From positions 186,001-250,000 of the forward strand of contig NZ_SIJC01000006.1 of NCBI RefSeq assembly GCF_010078385.1: a DNA stretch of 64,000 bases, written 5' to 3'. A program made the position numbers and the translations under genes. Positions 1-9,285 of the stretch are shown here, in pieces. The first letter of the stretch is position 1. Every line of letters begins with the position of its first letter. Below the pieces are notes generated by a model, which was not told the DNA's origin, did no database searches, and saw only the letters and a list, made by a program, of their open reading frames with translations. Origin of the DNA: Chengkuizengella sediminis (GTDB lineage Bacteria; Bacillota; Bacilli; Paenibacillales; KCTC-33759).

Positions 1-1749
1 TATGCTCAAAATACAGAGCTTGATAAGATAGCAAATGTTGTAGATTGGATTAATATCATGACTTATGACTTTAATGGAGGATGGCAAACTATTAGTGCCC
101 ATAACTCACCATTGTATTTTGACCCAGCAGCAGCCAGTTCAAATGTGCCAAACGCTGCTGAATTTAATATTGAAGCAGGTGTTCAAGGTCATATAAATGC
201 TGGAGTACCCGCACAAAAAATCGTAATAGGAACACCATTTTATGGGCGAGGCTGGAGTAGTTGTTCATCAGATAATAACGGAGAATATCAAAGCTGTTCT
301 GCTGCAAATGATGGAACTTGGGAGAATGGGGTTTGGGACTATACTGATTTAGAAGACAACTATATCAATAAAAATGGTTATGTTCGTTACTGGAACGACG
401 TGGCCAAAGTGCCTTTCTTATATAACGCTTCCAATGGTAACTTTATTACCTATGATGATGTGGAGTCTTTCGGTTATAAAACAGATTTTATAAAATCAAA
501 TGGACTAGGTGGAGCCATGTTCTGGGAGTTTAGTGGGGATCGGAACAAGGTATTATTAAACAAGTTAACAAGTGATTTAGATAGTGGTGGAGTACCTGAT
601 AACGAAGCACCTACTGTACCAAGTAACCTTAGAGTAACAAGTAAAACATCAAGTAGTATAAGTCTAGTTTGGGATGCTTCAACAGATAATGTAGGAGTAA
701 CGGGATACATTGTAACCTATGGTAATCAGTCAATAAATGTAGGTAGTTTAAATGCAACCATTAGCGGTCTTGCTCCTAATACATCTTATACTTTTACGGT
801 AAAAGCAAAAGATGCTGCAGGTAATGTCTCCGTCCAAAGTAATGCAATAACAGAAACAACGGAGCAGTCTAACGATACTACTCCGCCAACTATACCTACA
901 AATCTACAGGTAACTGCAAAAACTTTTACAAGTGTTGACCTAAGCTGGTCAGCTTCCACAGATAATGAAGGGGTAACAGGTTATACTGTTTCATATGATT
1001 TAGGCACTGTAGAAGTAACGGAAACTTCCGTAAGTATTAACGGATTAACCGCGGATACAACGTATACTTTTACAGTTACAGCAAAGGATGCAGCTGGTAA
1101 CATATCAGATGAAACGTCGATACAGGTCACAACGGAATCACCAAACAGTTGCCCTTACCCAGCTTGGGATGAGAATACAGAATATGCTGGTGGTATGAGA
1201 GTAACCTACAATGGGAAGGTTTACGAGTCTAAATGGTGGACAGTAGGAGAATTTCCTGATCAAAGCGATGAATGGGGTGTGTGGAAATATATTAGTACTT
1301 GTGATGGTGGGGGAGGCGAAGTAGATAATGAAGCACCAAGCATTCCAAGCAATCTCCAAATCACAGGAAAAAGTTCAAACAGTGTAAGTTTAGCTTGGGA
1401 TGCTTCAACAGATAATGTGGGTGTAACAGGATACACGATCACATATGATTTAGGTAGTGTAGAGGTAACAAATACAACGACAACCATCAATGGATTAAGT
1501 GCTGAAACAACGTATACTTTTAGTGTGACAGCAAAGGATTCAGCAGGGAACGAGTCAGAAGCGGTGTCCATTCAAGCCACTACAGATGAAGGTGATCCAT
1601 CGGGTGCTGAGCCATGGGAAGCTGGGGTTAATTACAGTGCAAATGATGAGGTAACCTATAATGGGAACACCTATTATTGTATTCAAGCTCATACCTCACA
1701 AATAGGTTGGGAGCCGCCAAATGTTCCTGCTTTATGGGGTTTAAAATAG
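1..1749 (+). CDS. GH18 chitinase with FN3 and chitin-binding modules (5' end outside window)
   Basis: The reading frame is open from the first base, so the gene starts upstream and the DxxDxDxE catalytic motif is off-window. The visible catalytic part has the GH18 signatures MTYDF, GTPFYGRGW and, at the end of the barrel, a MFWEFSGD-type strand. After it come FN3 (about residues 181-269 counted from Met58), FN3 (273-360), a CBM5/12-type chitin-binding module (363-415), FN3 (422-510) and a terminal CBM5/12 (517-563). Both CBMs show the aromatic W/Y-rich pattern of this family. It is an extracellular enzyme expected to hydrolyse chitin. FN3 modules are spacers typical of Bacillales chitinases. 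The order FN3-FN3-CBM-FN3-CBM is seen directly; chitin as substrate follows from the family. Confidence 0.93.
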   Translation, partial: YAQNTELDKIANVVDWINIMTYDFNGGWQTISAHNSPLYFDPAAASSNVPNAAEFNIEAGVQGHINAGVPAQKIVIGTPFYGRGWSSCSSDNNGEYQSCSAANDGTWENGVWDYTDLEDNYINKNGYVRYWNDVAKVPFLYNASNGNFITYDDVESFGYKTDFIKSNGLGGAMFWEFSGDRNKVLLNKLTSDLDSGGVPDNEAPTVPSNLRVTSKTSSSISLVWDASTDNVGVTGYIVTYGNQSINVGSLNATISGLAPNTSYTFTVKAKDAAGNVSVQSNAITETTEQSNDTTPPTIPTNLQVTAKTFTSVDLSWSASTDNEGVTGYTVSYDLGTVEVTETSVSINGLTADTTYTFTVTAKDAAGNISDETSIQVTTESPNSCPYPAWDENTEYAGGMRVTYNGKVYESKWWTVGEFPDQSDEWGVWKYISTCDGGGGEVDNEAPSIPSNLQITGKSSNSVSLAWDASTDNVGVTGYTITYDLGSVEVTNTTTTINGLSAETTYTFSVTAKDSAGNESEAVSIQATTDEGDPSGAEPWEAGVNYSANDEVTYNGNTYYCIQAHTSQIGWEPPNVPALWGLK

Positions 1750-1802
1750 TACTATATAAATTACTAAAACAGTCAGATTTGAATTTTCCAATGGTTCTAC
1801 TC

Positions 1803-1834
1803 ACAAAGCTTCTTCCATAGAGGAGGAGCTTTGT
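1803..1834 (+). terminator. hairpin after chitinase gene
   Basis: ACAAAGCT at 1803-1810 pairs with AGCTTTGT at 1827-1834, extended inward with G-U pairs. The hairpin lies about 55 bases after the chitinase stop. The T-run after it is short, so termination strength is uncertain. Confidence 0.55.
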
Positions 1835-1937
1835 TTATGTGAATAAAATGTTACTTGTTCAATTTTCCAAAAGGAAATACCTTTTTATTGTGGAAATAGT
1901 TTATAATTAAATCTACCACAAATTAAAGGAGAAAAAA

Positions 1938-2837
1938 ATGACAGGAAATAATCATATAGAAGATCAAGAAAATTCTATTTTAATTATTGATAGTTTTGCA
2001 TTATTATTTAGAGGATTTTACGCTACAGCAGTCACTGGAAACTATATGAAAAACTCTCAAGGTCTTTATACGAATGGTATATATCAGTTTACTAGATATA
2101 TGCTTGATGCCATTGAGCGATTTGAACCTACCCATGTGATCTGTGCTTTTGATATGGGAGAAAAAACATTTCGTAACGAAATGTATTCAAATTATAAAGC
2201 AAACCGAGGTGCTCCACCAGATGAACTCATCCCACAATTTGATAAGCTCTGGGAATTGGTAGAAGCATTTGAAATTCCTTGTATGGGGAAGGTTGGTTAT
2301 GAAGCAGATGACATGATCGGATCTATTGCCAAACATTACTCAGCTCAAGGGATAGAGGTAAATGTATTAACAGGGGATAAAGATACTTTACAATTAATCA
2401 ATGAAAAAACGAAAGTAACACTAATGAAAAAAGGATTTGGCAATTACTTAACAATTGGAATGGATAATTTTAAAGAAGAAACAGGTGTATCTTATCCATA
2501 TCAAATTATTGAAATGAAAGGTTTAATGGGAGACGCATCAGATAATATACCCGGATGTCCTAAAGTAGGTCCTAAAACCGCAATCAAATTAATTGATGAG
2601 TTTGAAAATATCGATCAATTGTTTGAAAACATAGTTCAAGTAAAAGGTAAGTTACAAGAAAGATTGTTAGAAAATAAAGAATTAATTTATTTATCAAAGG
2701 AACTGGCAACAATTCATACTGATGTTGAATTCCTATGCGACTTAGATGACTGTACTTATGTGATTAATCAAGAGAAACTTATTCATAAATTAAAGGAATT
2801 TGAATTTAAATCTCTAATTAGAAAGTTCGCAGTTTAA
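1938..2837 (+). CDS. ypcP: 5'-3' exonuclease (YpcP/ExoIX type)
   Basis: A stand-alone homologue of the DNA polymerase I 5'-nuclease domain, 299 aa, the usual size. Visible motifs are an N-terminal metal-binding Asp in IIDSFALLFRGF, YKANRG, the acidic block GYEADDMIGSIA, TGDKDTLQL, and the helix-hairpin-helix segment GDASDNIPGCPKVGPKTA that binds DNA. It should remove RNA primers or flaps in the cytoplasm. AAAGGAG sits 8 bases before the ATG. It is monocistronic here, flanked by the chitinase terminator and a convergent small gene. The assignment is solid; whether it backs up PolA in this organism is inference. Confidence 0.92.
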   Translation: MTGNNHIEDQENSILIIDSFALLFRGFYATAVTGNYMKNSQGLYTNGIYQFTRYMLDAIERFEPTHVICAFDMGEKTFRNEMYSNYKANRGAPPDELIPQFDKLWELVEAFEIPCMGKVGYEADDMIGSIAKHYSAQGIEVNVLTGDKDTLQLINEKTKVTLMKKGFGNYLTIGMDNFKEETGVSYPYQIIEMKGLMGDASDNIPGCPKVGPKTAIKLIDEFENIDQLFENIVQVKGKLQERLLENKELIYLSKELATIHTDVEFLCDLDDCTYVINQEKLIHKLKEFEFKSLIRKFAV

Positions 2838-2862
2838 ATATTATTGATTTTATTAGATTAGG

Positions 2863-2917
2863 ACCCCGCAAAAGTATTCGGACTATGCATCATCGAATTT
2901 TGTTCACTTTTGTGGGT
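2863..2917. terminator. palindromic repeat / bidirectional terminator
   Basis: ACCCCGCAAAAGT pairs with ACTTTTGTGGGT, with one bulge, around a loop of about 30 bases. It sits between the convergent ypcP and the small minus-strand gene and touches the stop of the latter. Related sequences occur at 34787-34845 and 48479-48538, so it looks like a member of a dispersed palindromic repeat used as a terminator. Confidence 0.5.
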
Positions 2918-3177
2918 TATTTGTCATGAGTGGCATGACCAGGTGGGTCCTGTCGTGGAAGCCCCTCATGTAATTCACGATTTTCATAAGTGAATGAGTT
3001 AGCCGGTCGTTGGTCTTCTCTCCAAGGAGAGCTTTTCCCTAAGGATTCACTTAATAAATCCATACCATAAGCCCCTTCTGGAAATTCTTCAGCGGTTAAA
3101 TCATTGCGCTGAGATTCTACTGTTTTTAGATCTGTAAATTTTCTTTTTCTTTCTTTTTGAAATGGTTTGTTATTCAT
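2917..3177 (-). CDS. small charged hypothetical protein (86 aa)
   Basis: I do not assign a function. The product is hydrophilic, begins with a basic stretch (KERKRKF) and has motifs EEFPEGAYG, KSSPWREDQR and LHEGLPRQDPPGHATHD, a pattern I associate with uncharacterised small cytosolic proteins of Bacillales. There is no signal peptide or membrane segment. AGGAGG lies 8 bases before the ATG, so the start is well supported. That ribosome site lies in the 3' arm of a hairpin (3179-3238), so translation or read-through from the DUF3055 gene upstream may be controlled. A real gene is likely from the ribosome site and composition; the role is unknown. Confidence 0.72.
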   Translation of the reverse strand: MNNKPFQKERKRKFTDLKTVESQRNDLTAEEFPEGAYGMDLLSESLGKSSPWREDQRPANSFTYENRELHEGLPRQDPPGHATHDK

Positions 3178-3178
3178 G

Positions 3179-3238
3179 AAAAAACCTCCTAGGAAAGATG
3201 TGATCGTATTGTCACATTATTTTTCCCTGGGAGGTTTG
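3179..3238 (-). promoter_or_regulatory. terminator-like hairpin containing the ribosome site
   Basis: Read on the minus strand, AAACCTCC (3238-3231) pairs with GGAGGTTT (3190-3183). The stem continues with GG/CC and AAA/TTT pairs, and there is an inner ATGTGA/TCACAT stem. The 3' arm holds the AGGAGG of the downstream gene and runs into seven T residues before the ATG. It could be the terminator of the DUF3055 gene, a translational switch, or both. Confidence 0.6.
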
Positions 3239-3315
3239 TTCTATGCGTAAATATTAACTTGGAAATAAAAAAATATAGATTTATTTTCCACCCAACTTAT
3301 ATAAAATAAATTGGA

Positions 3316-3618
3316 TTATAGGTCAGAAAAATGAACTACACCTACGATAAGGTCTAAAAAGGCACGTAGTTCTATACCTTCTTCTTCATTTAATTGATAT
3401 ACATGCTCTAAATAACCTTCTTCTTCTAAATCATCAGGACCAAGAATTGCGGTTTTACCTGATTGTAAATCTGCAACTATTTTTTTTCCGTAAAACCTTC
3501 CTGTTGTTGTAATAGCTAAATCATATCGCTTTAAGCTTTGTTCCCCAACAAATGTAACAAAACGTGTTGATGTTTCTTCAGTGCTATCTGATAGAAAATC
3601 AAATGAAATATCAGACAT
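3316..3618 (-). CDS. DUF3055 family protein
   Basis: A 100-aa soluble acidic protein with the pattern I know as DUF3055 (TRFVTF, the YDLAITTTGRFYGK strand, LQSGKTAILGPDDL, GYLEHVYQLNEEE). The family is widespread in Bacillales and has no established function. The start is the only ATG at the 5' end, behind GAGGTGAT on the minus strand. It is divergent from nothing close by and may be co-transcribed with the 86-aa gene downstream, which lies about 140 bases away behind a hairpin. Family recognition is from memory of the pattern. Confidence 0.72.
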   Translation of the reverse strand: MSDISFDFLSDSTEETSTRFVTFVGEQSLKRYDLAITTTGRFYGKKIVADLQSGKTAILGPDDLEEEGYLEHVYQLNEEEGIELRAFLDLIVGVVHFSDL

Positions 3619-3665
3619 GGGATCACCTCTTTTGCTGTATATATGTTCTTTTATATTACAACATA

Positions 3666-4130
3666 TTATACAAATACAAAAGGTTTAAGTATCATTAATA
3701 CAAAAATGAATAATATCAGTGTAGTACTAATGTAAAACAATGAGTTTACTTGATTTCGTAATGTTATAATTTCTAAAGGTAAATCCGTTTCGCTTTTATT
3801 TTTTGGATCAAATAACCATAAAGCTATTTTTTTCATTCTTGGGGCTATAAAACCTAATAAAATAACTTGAGCGATGATATATAAAACTAAGGAACCAACT
3901 AACCATAATTGAAAGAAGGAGCCATAATCATTTAAAAGTATAATTAAGACTCCAGTTAAAACTGCAGTTAACCCCCCAATCTTAGGGAAAAGCAGTAATT
4001 TTTTTGCTATTTTCATAGAAAAACGTATATCTTCAACAGATTGTTTTTTTCTTAATAATATATGGATGAAAAAAATTGGTCCAACACCTATTACAGCCGA
4101 TAACACATGTACTAATATTAAAAGTTTCAT
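3666..4130 (-). CDS. DUF2269 family membrane protein
   Basis: About 154 aa with four hydrophobic segments: residues 2-24 with a His in HVLSAVIGVGPIFF, about 48-70, about 74-98 and about 130-152. This is the layout of the DUF2269 integral membrane family, whose function is unknown. The Met at 4130 is preferred over the upstream in-frame Met at 4154 because AAGGAGG lies 6 bases before it, while the upstream Met has no ribosome site. It runs in the same direction as the DUF3055 gene, 47 bases upstream of it. Confidence 0.75.
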   Translation of the reverse strand: MKLLILVHVLSAVIGVGPIFFIHILLRKKQSVEDIRFSMKIAKKLLLFPKIGGLTAVLTGVLIILLNDYGSFFQLWLVGSLVLYIIAQVILLGFIAPRMKKIALWLFDPKNKSETDLPLEIITLRNQVNSLFYISTTLILFIFVLMILKPFVFV

Positions 4131-4313
4131 ATAATCCTCCTTCAAAGGTTTCATTGTTTAGAAAATGAATTATCATTATTTTCCACATGGTTTTAATAGT
4201 AAAGAAAATGACCCTTTATTTCAATTGAAATAAATAATAATTAAGTCCTATTGATGAAAACAGGTGAATTTTGTAAGATGTTATTAACAAAAAAAGAATA
4301 AAATATGAGGAAG

Positions 4314-4350
4314 CACCTCTTTTACGAATATGTAAGAGAGGTGTTTTTTT
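4314..4350 (+). terminator. intrinsic terminator in leader of HRDC gene
   Basis: CACCTCTTTTAC pairs with GTAAGAGAGGTG around a short loop, followed by seven T. It is on the plus strand only 49 bases before the HRDC gene, and no plus-strand gene ends nearby (the divergent neighbour is at 4130). It therefore looks like a leader terminator, or the end of an unseen short RNA. Confidence 0.7.
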
Positions 4351-4399
4351 GTATAAAAGGGTTAAGAACAACAAAATTAATTAAGGAAGTGCAAAAATT

Positions 4400-5035
4400 A
4401 TGAAAAAGGAACTCATTTATTTGAATACGTTAAAGAAGGAAACAGAAAAAAACAAAAAAAGCACTACACAAGTAAATTTATTTGCATTAGATTCATCTTG
4501 GCAATTAAATTGGAAGGTAATTAGTGAAGATGGAGAGGTTATAAAGGATTTGAACATTGAAAAGAAAGACTTTGAAGCAATTGTTTTGCAATTACGTTTA
4601 GAATTTAAACAATGTATTGGGCAAGGTTATCTTCCGTTATTTTTTGATCATTTTAACCAGTCTAAGGCTTTATCTCCAAAAAACAAGCGAACACAAAGTT
4701 TGTTTTATTATAGTGAGCAGATGACAAACCCAGACTTGTTTGAGATGTTGAGAAGATGGAGAAGGGAGGAATCTGAAAAACTAAATAAACCTCCTTATAT
4801 TATTTCTTCTAACCGAGTATTAAAAATGTTGAGCACATTTATTCCAAAAACAAAGGAAGAGTTGTTACAAATCCCTGGATATGCAACAACAAAGGTTGAA
4901 CAATATGGTGAAGAAATTATAAATTTAACTAAACAATTTGAACGAACAACCACTTTTCCTCTTGATTGGGTTGAAGAACAAATTGATGTTCAACATTTTG
5001 ATGAATGGTTATACAAAAATCAACTGATGAAATAA
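4400..5035 (+). CDS. HRDC-domain protein
   Basis: A 211-aa soluble protein. Residues about 107-180 form an HRDC domain (MLRRWRREESEKLNKPPYII, LLQIPGYATTKVEQYGEEI), the helical nucleic-acid-binding module of RecQ helicases and RNase D. No helicase or nuclease domain accompanies it. The N-terminal 100 residues resemble only small HRDC proteins of Paenibacillaceae as far as I recall. It is presumably a DNA- or RNA-binding accessory factor, which is inference. GGAAGTG lies before the ATG. Transcription must pass the leader terminator at 4314-4350, or start after it. Confidence 0.82.
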   Translation: MKKELIYLNTLKKETEKNKKSTTQVNLFALDSSWQLNWKVISEDGEVIKDLNIEKKDFEAIVLQLRLEFKQCIGQGYLPLFFDHFNQSKALSPKNKRTQSLFYYSEQMTNPDLFEMLRRWRREESEKLNKPPYIISSNRVLKMLSTFIPKTKEELLQIPGYATTKVEQYGEEIINLTKQFERTTTFPLDWVEEQIDVQHFDEWLYKNQLMK

Positions 5036-5049
5036 GATTAATATCTTCT

Positions 5050-6402
5050 CTAGAAATAACTTATGAATAGGGTAGCTAGACCGAAATAAACTGTCAATGA
5101 AAAAATATCATTTAACGTTGTAATGAGTGGTCCAGAAGCGATTGCTGGGTCTACTTTAAACTGATATAAAATTAGTGGGATAATTGTACCTGCTAATGTA
5201 CCAATAATCAATGTTAAAAATAATGAAACGCCAATGACGAAACTAAGCACTGCATTTCCTTGCCAAACAAAGGAGATTACTGAAATTAGTAGTCCACATA
5301 CAGTACCAATGATAAAACCAACACCAATTTCTCGAAATAACAATTTGAAAAATGATGTTTTATCTAAGTGTTGAGTTACGAGACCTCGAACAGCAATGGC
5401 TAAAGACTGCGTACCTGTATTACCAGTCATACCAGCAATCATAGGCATAAAAAAGGTCAATGCAACTACACTTTTTAATGTTGTTTCAAAATTTGAAATT
5501 ACTCCACCTGACAATAATCCAACAAATAATAAAAGAACTAACCACGGAAGGCGGCGAAGTGAGGCTGATAGTACACCTGTATTAAAATCAATTGATTTAC
5601 TACTTGCAGATAATTTTTGGATATCTTCATTGGCTTCTGTTATCATTACATCAATAACATCATCAACGGTAATGATACCCGCGAGCCTGTGTTCTTCGTC
5701 CACTACAGGAACCGCTATAAAGTCATACCTTTCAATGATCGTAGCGACATGTTCCTGATCCATTGTAACAGGCACAGAGATGACTCGGTTATACATGATA
5801 TCTTTTATCGTGTCTTGAATATCAGCTAGCAATAAATCTCTGTATGAAACAACACCAACTAACTTTTTTTCTTCATCTAATACGTAAAGGTAGTAAATAT
5901 TTTCAGCAATTTGAGCAAATGCTTTTATTTTATCTATGGCTTCACGTACAGAATAATAACTGCGAATCCATACATAACGATTCGTCATCATTCCACCTGC
6001 AGTTTCAGGTGGGTATTGCATCAAATTTTGAACCGTTTTGGATTCTTCTTTTTGCATCGAAGACAAAAACTCTTCCATTTTTTCGTCTGATAATTGATTT
6101 AATAAATCTGCAAGATCATCGTTTTCCATTAAATCCATAACTTGTGATGATTTTTCAATCCCTAAAGCATGTAAAATATCTAACTGTAGGTCACTTTCCA
6201 GCTCTTGTATTAATACTGCTAGTTGTTTTGGTGATAAACATAAAATAAATTTCAATCTATGTTTAACTGGCAGAGCTTTGTACAGTTCAGCAATATCATA
6301 AGGTTGTAGCTCATCAAATAAATCTTGAACTTCTTCTTTTTTATAATCTTTAATGTATTTAATTACAGTTAAGAGAACATTTTCAATTTGTGAATGTTTC
6401 AT
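5050..6402 (-). CDS. mgtE: magnesium transporter MgtE
   Basis: A 450-aa Mg2+ channel of the cytoplasmic membrane. The order is an MgtE N-terminal helical domain (about 1-125), a CBS-domain pair (about 130-255) that senses Mg2+, and a five-helix pore domain from about 280. The pore has the hallmark MIAGMTGNTGTQS and the GPLITTLNDIFS helix lining the channel. The start at 6402 gives the normal family length and has AGGTGAT seven bases upstream. Upstream in-frame codons to 6495 add a non-conserved, Cys-rich leader and are rejected. It is divergent from the SAM riboswitch. No M-box Mg2+ riboswitch was seen in the 180-base gap. Confidence 0.95.
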   Translation of the reverse strand: MKHSQIENVLLTVIKYIKDYKKEEVQDLFDELQPYDIAELYKALPVKHRLKFILCLSPKQLAVLIQELESDLQLDILHALGIEKSSQVMDLMENDDLADLLNQLSDEKMEEFLSSMQKEESKTVQNLMQYPPETAGGMMTNRYVWIRSYYSVREAIDKIKAFAQIAENIYYLYVLDEEKKLVGVVSYRDLLLADIQDTIKDIMYNRVISVPVTMDQEHVATIIERYDFIAVPVVDEEHRLAGIITVDDVIDVMITEANEDIQKLSASSKSIDFNTGVLSASLRRLPWLVLLLFVGLLSGGVISNFETTLKSVVALTFFMPMIAGMTGNTGTQSLAIAVRGLVTQHLDKTSFFKLLFREIGVGFIIGTVCGLLISVISFVWQGNAVLSFVIGVSLFLTLIIGTLAGTIIPLILYQFKVDPAIASGPLITTLNDIFSLTVYFGLATLFISYF

Positions 6403-6579
6403 TATGTTATCACCTAAATTCATCAATATATATTGTAAATTGCCCCATAATGAACAATAGCATAAACAAAATTTTAAATAAATTAAATTTAACACATTTT
6501 AATACATTATATTTATTTTTTTTCTTCTTGACTCAAATTCTTTTTTCAATTAAAGTAATAATAATTAAATAATCGTGAA

Positions 6580-6757
6580 ACTCTTATCAAGAGCAGGTGG
6601 AGGGACTAGCCCGATGAAACCCGGCAACCGGCAATTTTCAATGAATTTTGCACGGTGCTAATTCTTGCAGAAGCGCAGCTTCTGGGAGATGAGAGAGGAT
6701 ATCATTGTATAATGATATAAAAAACCTTTCTCAGTGATTAGTTGAGAAAGGTTTTTT
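6580..6757 (+). ncRNA. SAM-I (S-box) riboswitch with terminator
   Basis: Conserved S-box blocks are present in order: ACTCTTATCAAGAGCAGGTG, GAGGGACTAGCCCGATGAA, ACCCGGCAACC, the GGTGCTAATTC block and GGGAGATGAGAG closing P1. The expression-platform terminator pairs AAAACCTTTCTC (from 6721) with GAGAAAGGTTTT (to 6755), followed by T. By family knowledge, SAM binding stabilises the terminator and shuts off metA-metI when methionine is plentiful. Confidence 0.96.
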
Positions 6758-6816
6758 TCTACTAATCTGATGAGTTTTGTGATTTGATACTTTCAAAATA
6801 AAGGAGTGAAGTTGAG

Positions 6817-7728
6817 ATGCCCGTTAAGATTCCAGATCATCTCCCTGCTAAAGAAATATTAAATAATGAGAATATATTCGTAATGGATGAGTCCAGAGCG
6901 TTCCATCAGGACATTCGTCCATTGAAGGTGATTATGTTAAATTTAATGCCTACGAAGGAAACGACAGAAACACAAATCTTGCGGTTGTTAAGTAATACCC
7001 CTTTACAAGTAGAATTTACCTTGATTCATCCTAAAACACATGCAAGTAAAAACACATCGCAAGAACATTTAAAACAATTTTATAAAACGTTTGAAGAAGT
7101 TAGGCATTTGCGTTTTGATGGGATGATTATTACCGGGGCACCTGTTGAAACTTTAGACTTTGAAGATGTGAATTATTGGGAAGAATTAAAGGATATTATG
7201 GAATGGTCCAAAGCACAAGTTACTTCAACACTACACATTTGTTGGGCTTCACAAGCAGGTTTATTCCATCATTATGATATTCCGAAGTATTTATTAAACG
7301 AAAAAATATTCGGAGTATTTCAACATCAATTGAATGTGAAAAATGTGAAATTATTTAGAGGTTTTGATGAATTATTTAATGCTCCACAATCAAGACATAC
7401 AGAAATACGAAGAGAAGACATTGAAAAACATGAAAATCTGGAAATATTATCTGAGTCAGAAGAGGCAGGGGTATATATTGTAGGAACAAAAGATGGGAAA
7501 CAAATTTTTGTTACAGGTCATGCTGAGTACGATGCAGAGACTTTAAAATGGGAATACGACAGAGACATAAATAAAGGAATGGAATGTGCTGTTCCTAAAA
7601 ATTATTACCCAATGGATGACCCTACTAATAAGCCTTATAATACTTGGAGAGCGCATGGAAGTTTGCTGTTTTCCAATTGGTTGAACTATTATGTATATCA
7701 AGAAACAACATTTGACTGGGTTATTTAA
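6817..7728 (+). CDS. metA: homoserine O-acyltransferase, predicted acetyl-specific
   Basis: A 303-aa member of the HTS family, which acylates L-homoserine in the first committed step of methionine synthesis. The catalytic triad is visible: Cys142 (HICWASQAG), with His235 and Glu237 (TGHAEYD). Residue 111 is Glu ([10 protein letters not shown]). In this family Glu111 goes with acetyl-CoA use and Gly111 with succinyl-CoA, so O-acetylhomoserine is the predicted product despite the metA name. It lies downstream of the SAM-I riboswitch and 14 bases before metI, forming an operon. Start supported by AAAGGAG. Confidence 0.95.
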   Translation: MPVKIPDHLPAKEILNNENIFVMDESRAFHQDIRPLKVIMLNLMPTKETTETQILRLLSNTPLQVEFTLIHPKTHASKNTSQEHLKQFYKTFEEVRHLRFDGMIITGAPVETLDFEDVNYWEELKDIMEWSKAQVTSTLHICWASQAGLFHHYDIPKYLLNEKIFGVFQHQLNVKNVKLFRGFDELFNAPQSRHTEIRREDIEKHENLEILSESEEAGVYIVGTKDGKQIFVTGHAEYDAETLKWEYDRDINKGMECAVPKNYYPMDDPTNKPYNTWRAHGSLLFSNWLNYYVYQETTFDWVI

Positions 7729-7742
7729 AGGAGGACATAGTA

Positions 7743-8906
7743 ATGAGAATAGAAAGCCGCTTAGCCCAAATAGGTTCACAAGCTGATCCTAAAACGGGGG
7801 CTGTCAATTATCCGATCTATCATGCAACTGCTTTTAGACATCCAAAGCTTGGGGAAAGTACTGGATTTGATTATGCTAGAACTAAAAGTCCTACACGTGC
7901 CATATTAGAAGATGCCATAGCAGACTTAGAAAATGGAGATGCTGGATTTGCATGCAGCTCAGGAATGGCTGCTTTACAGACTATATTTGCTTTATTTTCA
8001 CAAGGTGACCATTTAATTGTTTCATTAGATCTTTACGGTGGGACATATAGATTGTTAGAGCAAACGATGTCACGATTTGGTGTTACCTCAAGTTATGTAG
8101 ACACTAATGATATTGATGATATGGAAAAACTTGTAACTCCACATACGAAAGCGGTTTTAATCGAAACGCCAACAAACCCTTTAATGATGGTGACAGATAT
8201 TGAGAAAGTCAGTGCATGGGCAAATTCGAAAAATATGCTTACCATTGTGGATAATACTTTGCTTTCTCCATATTTTCAAAGACCACTTGAATTAGGTGCG
8301 GATATTATCATTCATAGTGCCTCAAAATACCTTGGCGGACATAATGATGTGATTGCTGGGTTAATTATTACCAAAGGTAAACAGTTATCAGAGAAGATGT
8401 TTGAGCTTCATAATTCCATTGGTGCTATTTTAGGACCTCAGGATTGTTGGTTATTAATGAGAGGGATGAAGACGTTAGCACTTCGAATGGAACGTCATCA
8501 AGAAAATGCAACGAAAATAGCCGAATTTTTACTTGAGCATCCAATGGTAGATGAAGTTTTTTATCCTGGTTTACTTACACATCCTGCATATGAAGTTCAA
8601 AGTAGACAATCTTCAGGAAACACAGGTATTTTTTCTTTTAAAATGAAAGATGCGAGAATGATTGAACCCATTTTACGTCATATTGAAATTATTGCATTTG
8701 CTGAGAGTTTGGGGGGAGTAGAATCACTAATGACTTATCCTTCAGTACAGACTCATGCTGATATTCCAAAAGAAATTCGTGAAAAAGTAGGTGTAGATGA
8801 TCGTTTATTACGTTATTCAGTAGGTATAGAGCATGTTGAGGATTTAATTACAGATTTATCTCAGGCTTTTGATAAGGCAAGAAAAGAGGTTGATGGAAGA
8901 TATTGA
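7743..8906 (+). CDS. metI: PLP-dependent trans-sulfuration enzyme (cystathionine gamma-synthase/O-acetylhomoserine thiolyase)
   Basis: A 387-aa Cys/Met-metabolism PLP enzyme. The cofactor lysine is K195 in HSASKYLGGHND. Further motifs are YARTKSPTR, CSSGMAA and ETPTNPL. After metA and under the same SAM riboswitch it most likely condenses O-acetylhomoserine with cysteine or sulfide, as B. subtilis MetI does; lyase (MetC) activity cannot be excluded from sequence. AAAGGAGG precedes the ATG. No separate metC follows. There is no strong terminator directly after the stop. Confidence 0.9.
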   Translation: MRIESRLAQIGSQADPKTGAVNYPIYHATAFRHPKLGESTGFDYARTKSPTRAILEDAIADLENGDAGFACSSGMAALQTIFALFSQGDHLIVSLDLYGGTYRLLEQTMSRFGVTSSYVDTNDIDDMEKLVTPHTKAVLIETPTNPLMMVTDIEKVSAWANSKNMLTIVDNTLLSPYFQRPLELGADIIIHSASKYLGGHNDVIAGLIITKGKQLSEKMFELHNSIGAILGPQDCWLLMRGMKTLALRMERHQENATKIAEFLLEHPMVDEVFYPGLLTHPAYEVQSRQSSGNTGIFSFKMKDARMIEPILRHIEIIAFAESLGGVESLMTYPSVQTHADIPKEIREKVGVDDRLLRYSVGIEHVEDLITDLSQAFDKARKEVDGRY

Positions 8907-9285
8907 TATGACTGATATTTTCCCGTTCATAAAAGAATAGCACATATAATAATTTTTAGAGGTATACTGGTACCCTTGATCACTATTTAATAGGAGGCCA
9001 TTTACCTCTCTTTTCTTTCGCTTACGAGACATCGGTTATCCACTTTTATTTAGTTGTAAAGTAGAGAACTCTCACTATAAAAGGTTGTCTTTTTTTTAAC
9101 TAATAGCTTTTTTAAAACTACAACCTATTTTAGTACGTAGATTATTTTTTCCAGAATAATCTTATTGATTAATTACACATAAGACTATATTATGTTAATT
9201 GCAACTAACAATCACGTCTTATTAAGTTAAACTGGAAATTTAAAGTGATAGTTATTTCGTCAATTAAGCGGTACAATGATGTTAT

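Noticed and set aside
6403-6579. Possible M-box Mg2+ riboswitch for mgtE
   Set aside because: I could not find the conserved M-box blocks on the minus strand; the gap is AT-rich and mostly belongs to the divergent promoter region.
8992-9015. Hairpin GAGG/CCTC as terminator of metI
   Set aside because: The stem is only four to five pairs and the T-rich tail is interrupted; too weak to call.
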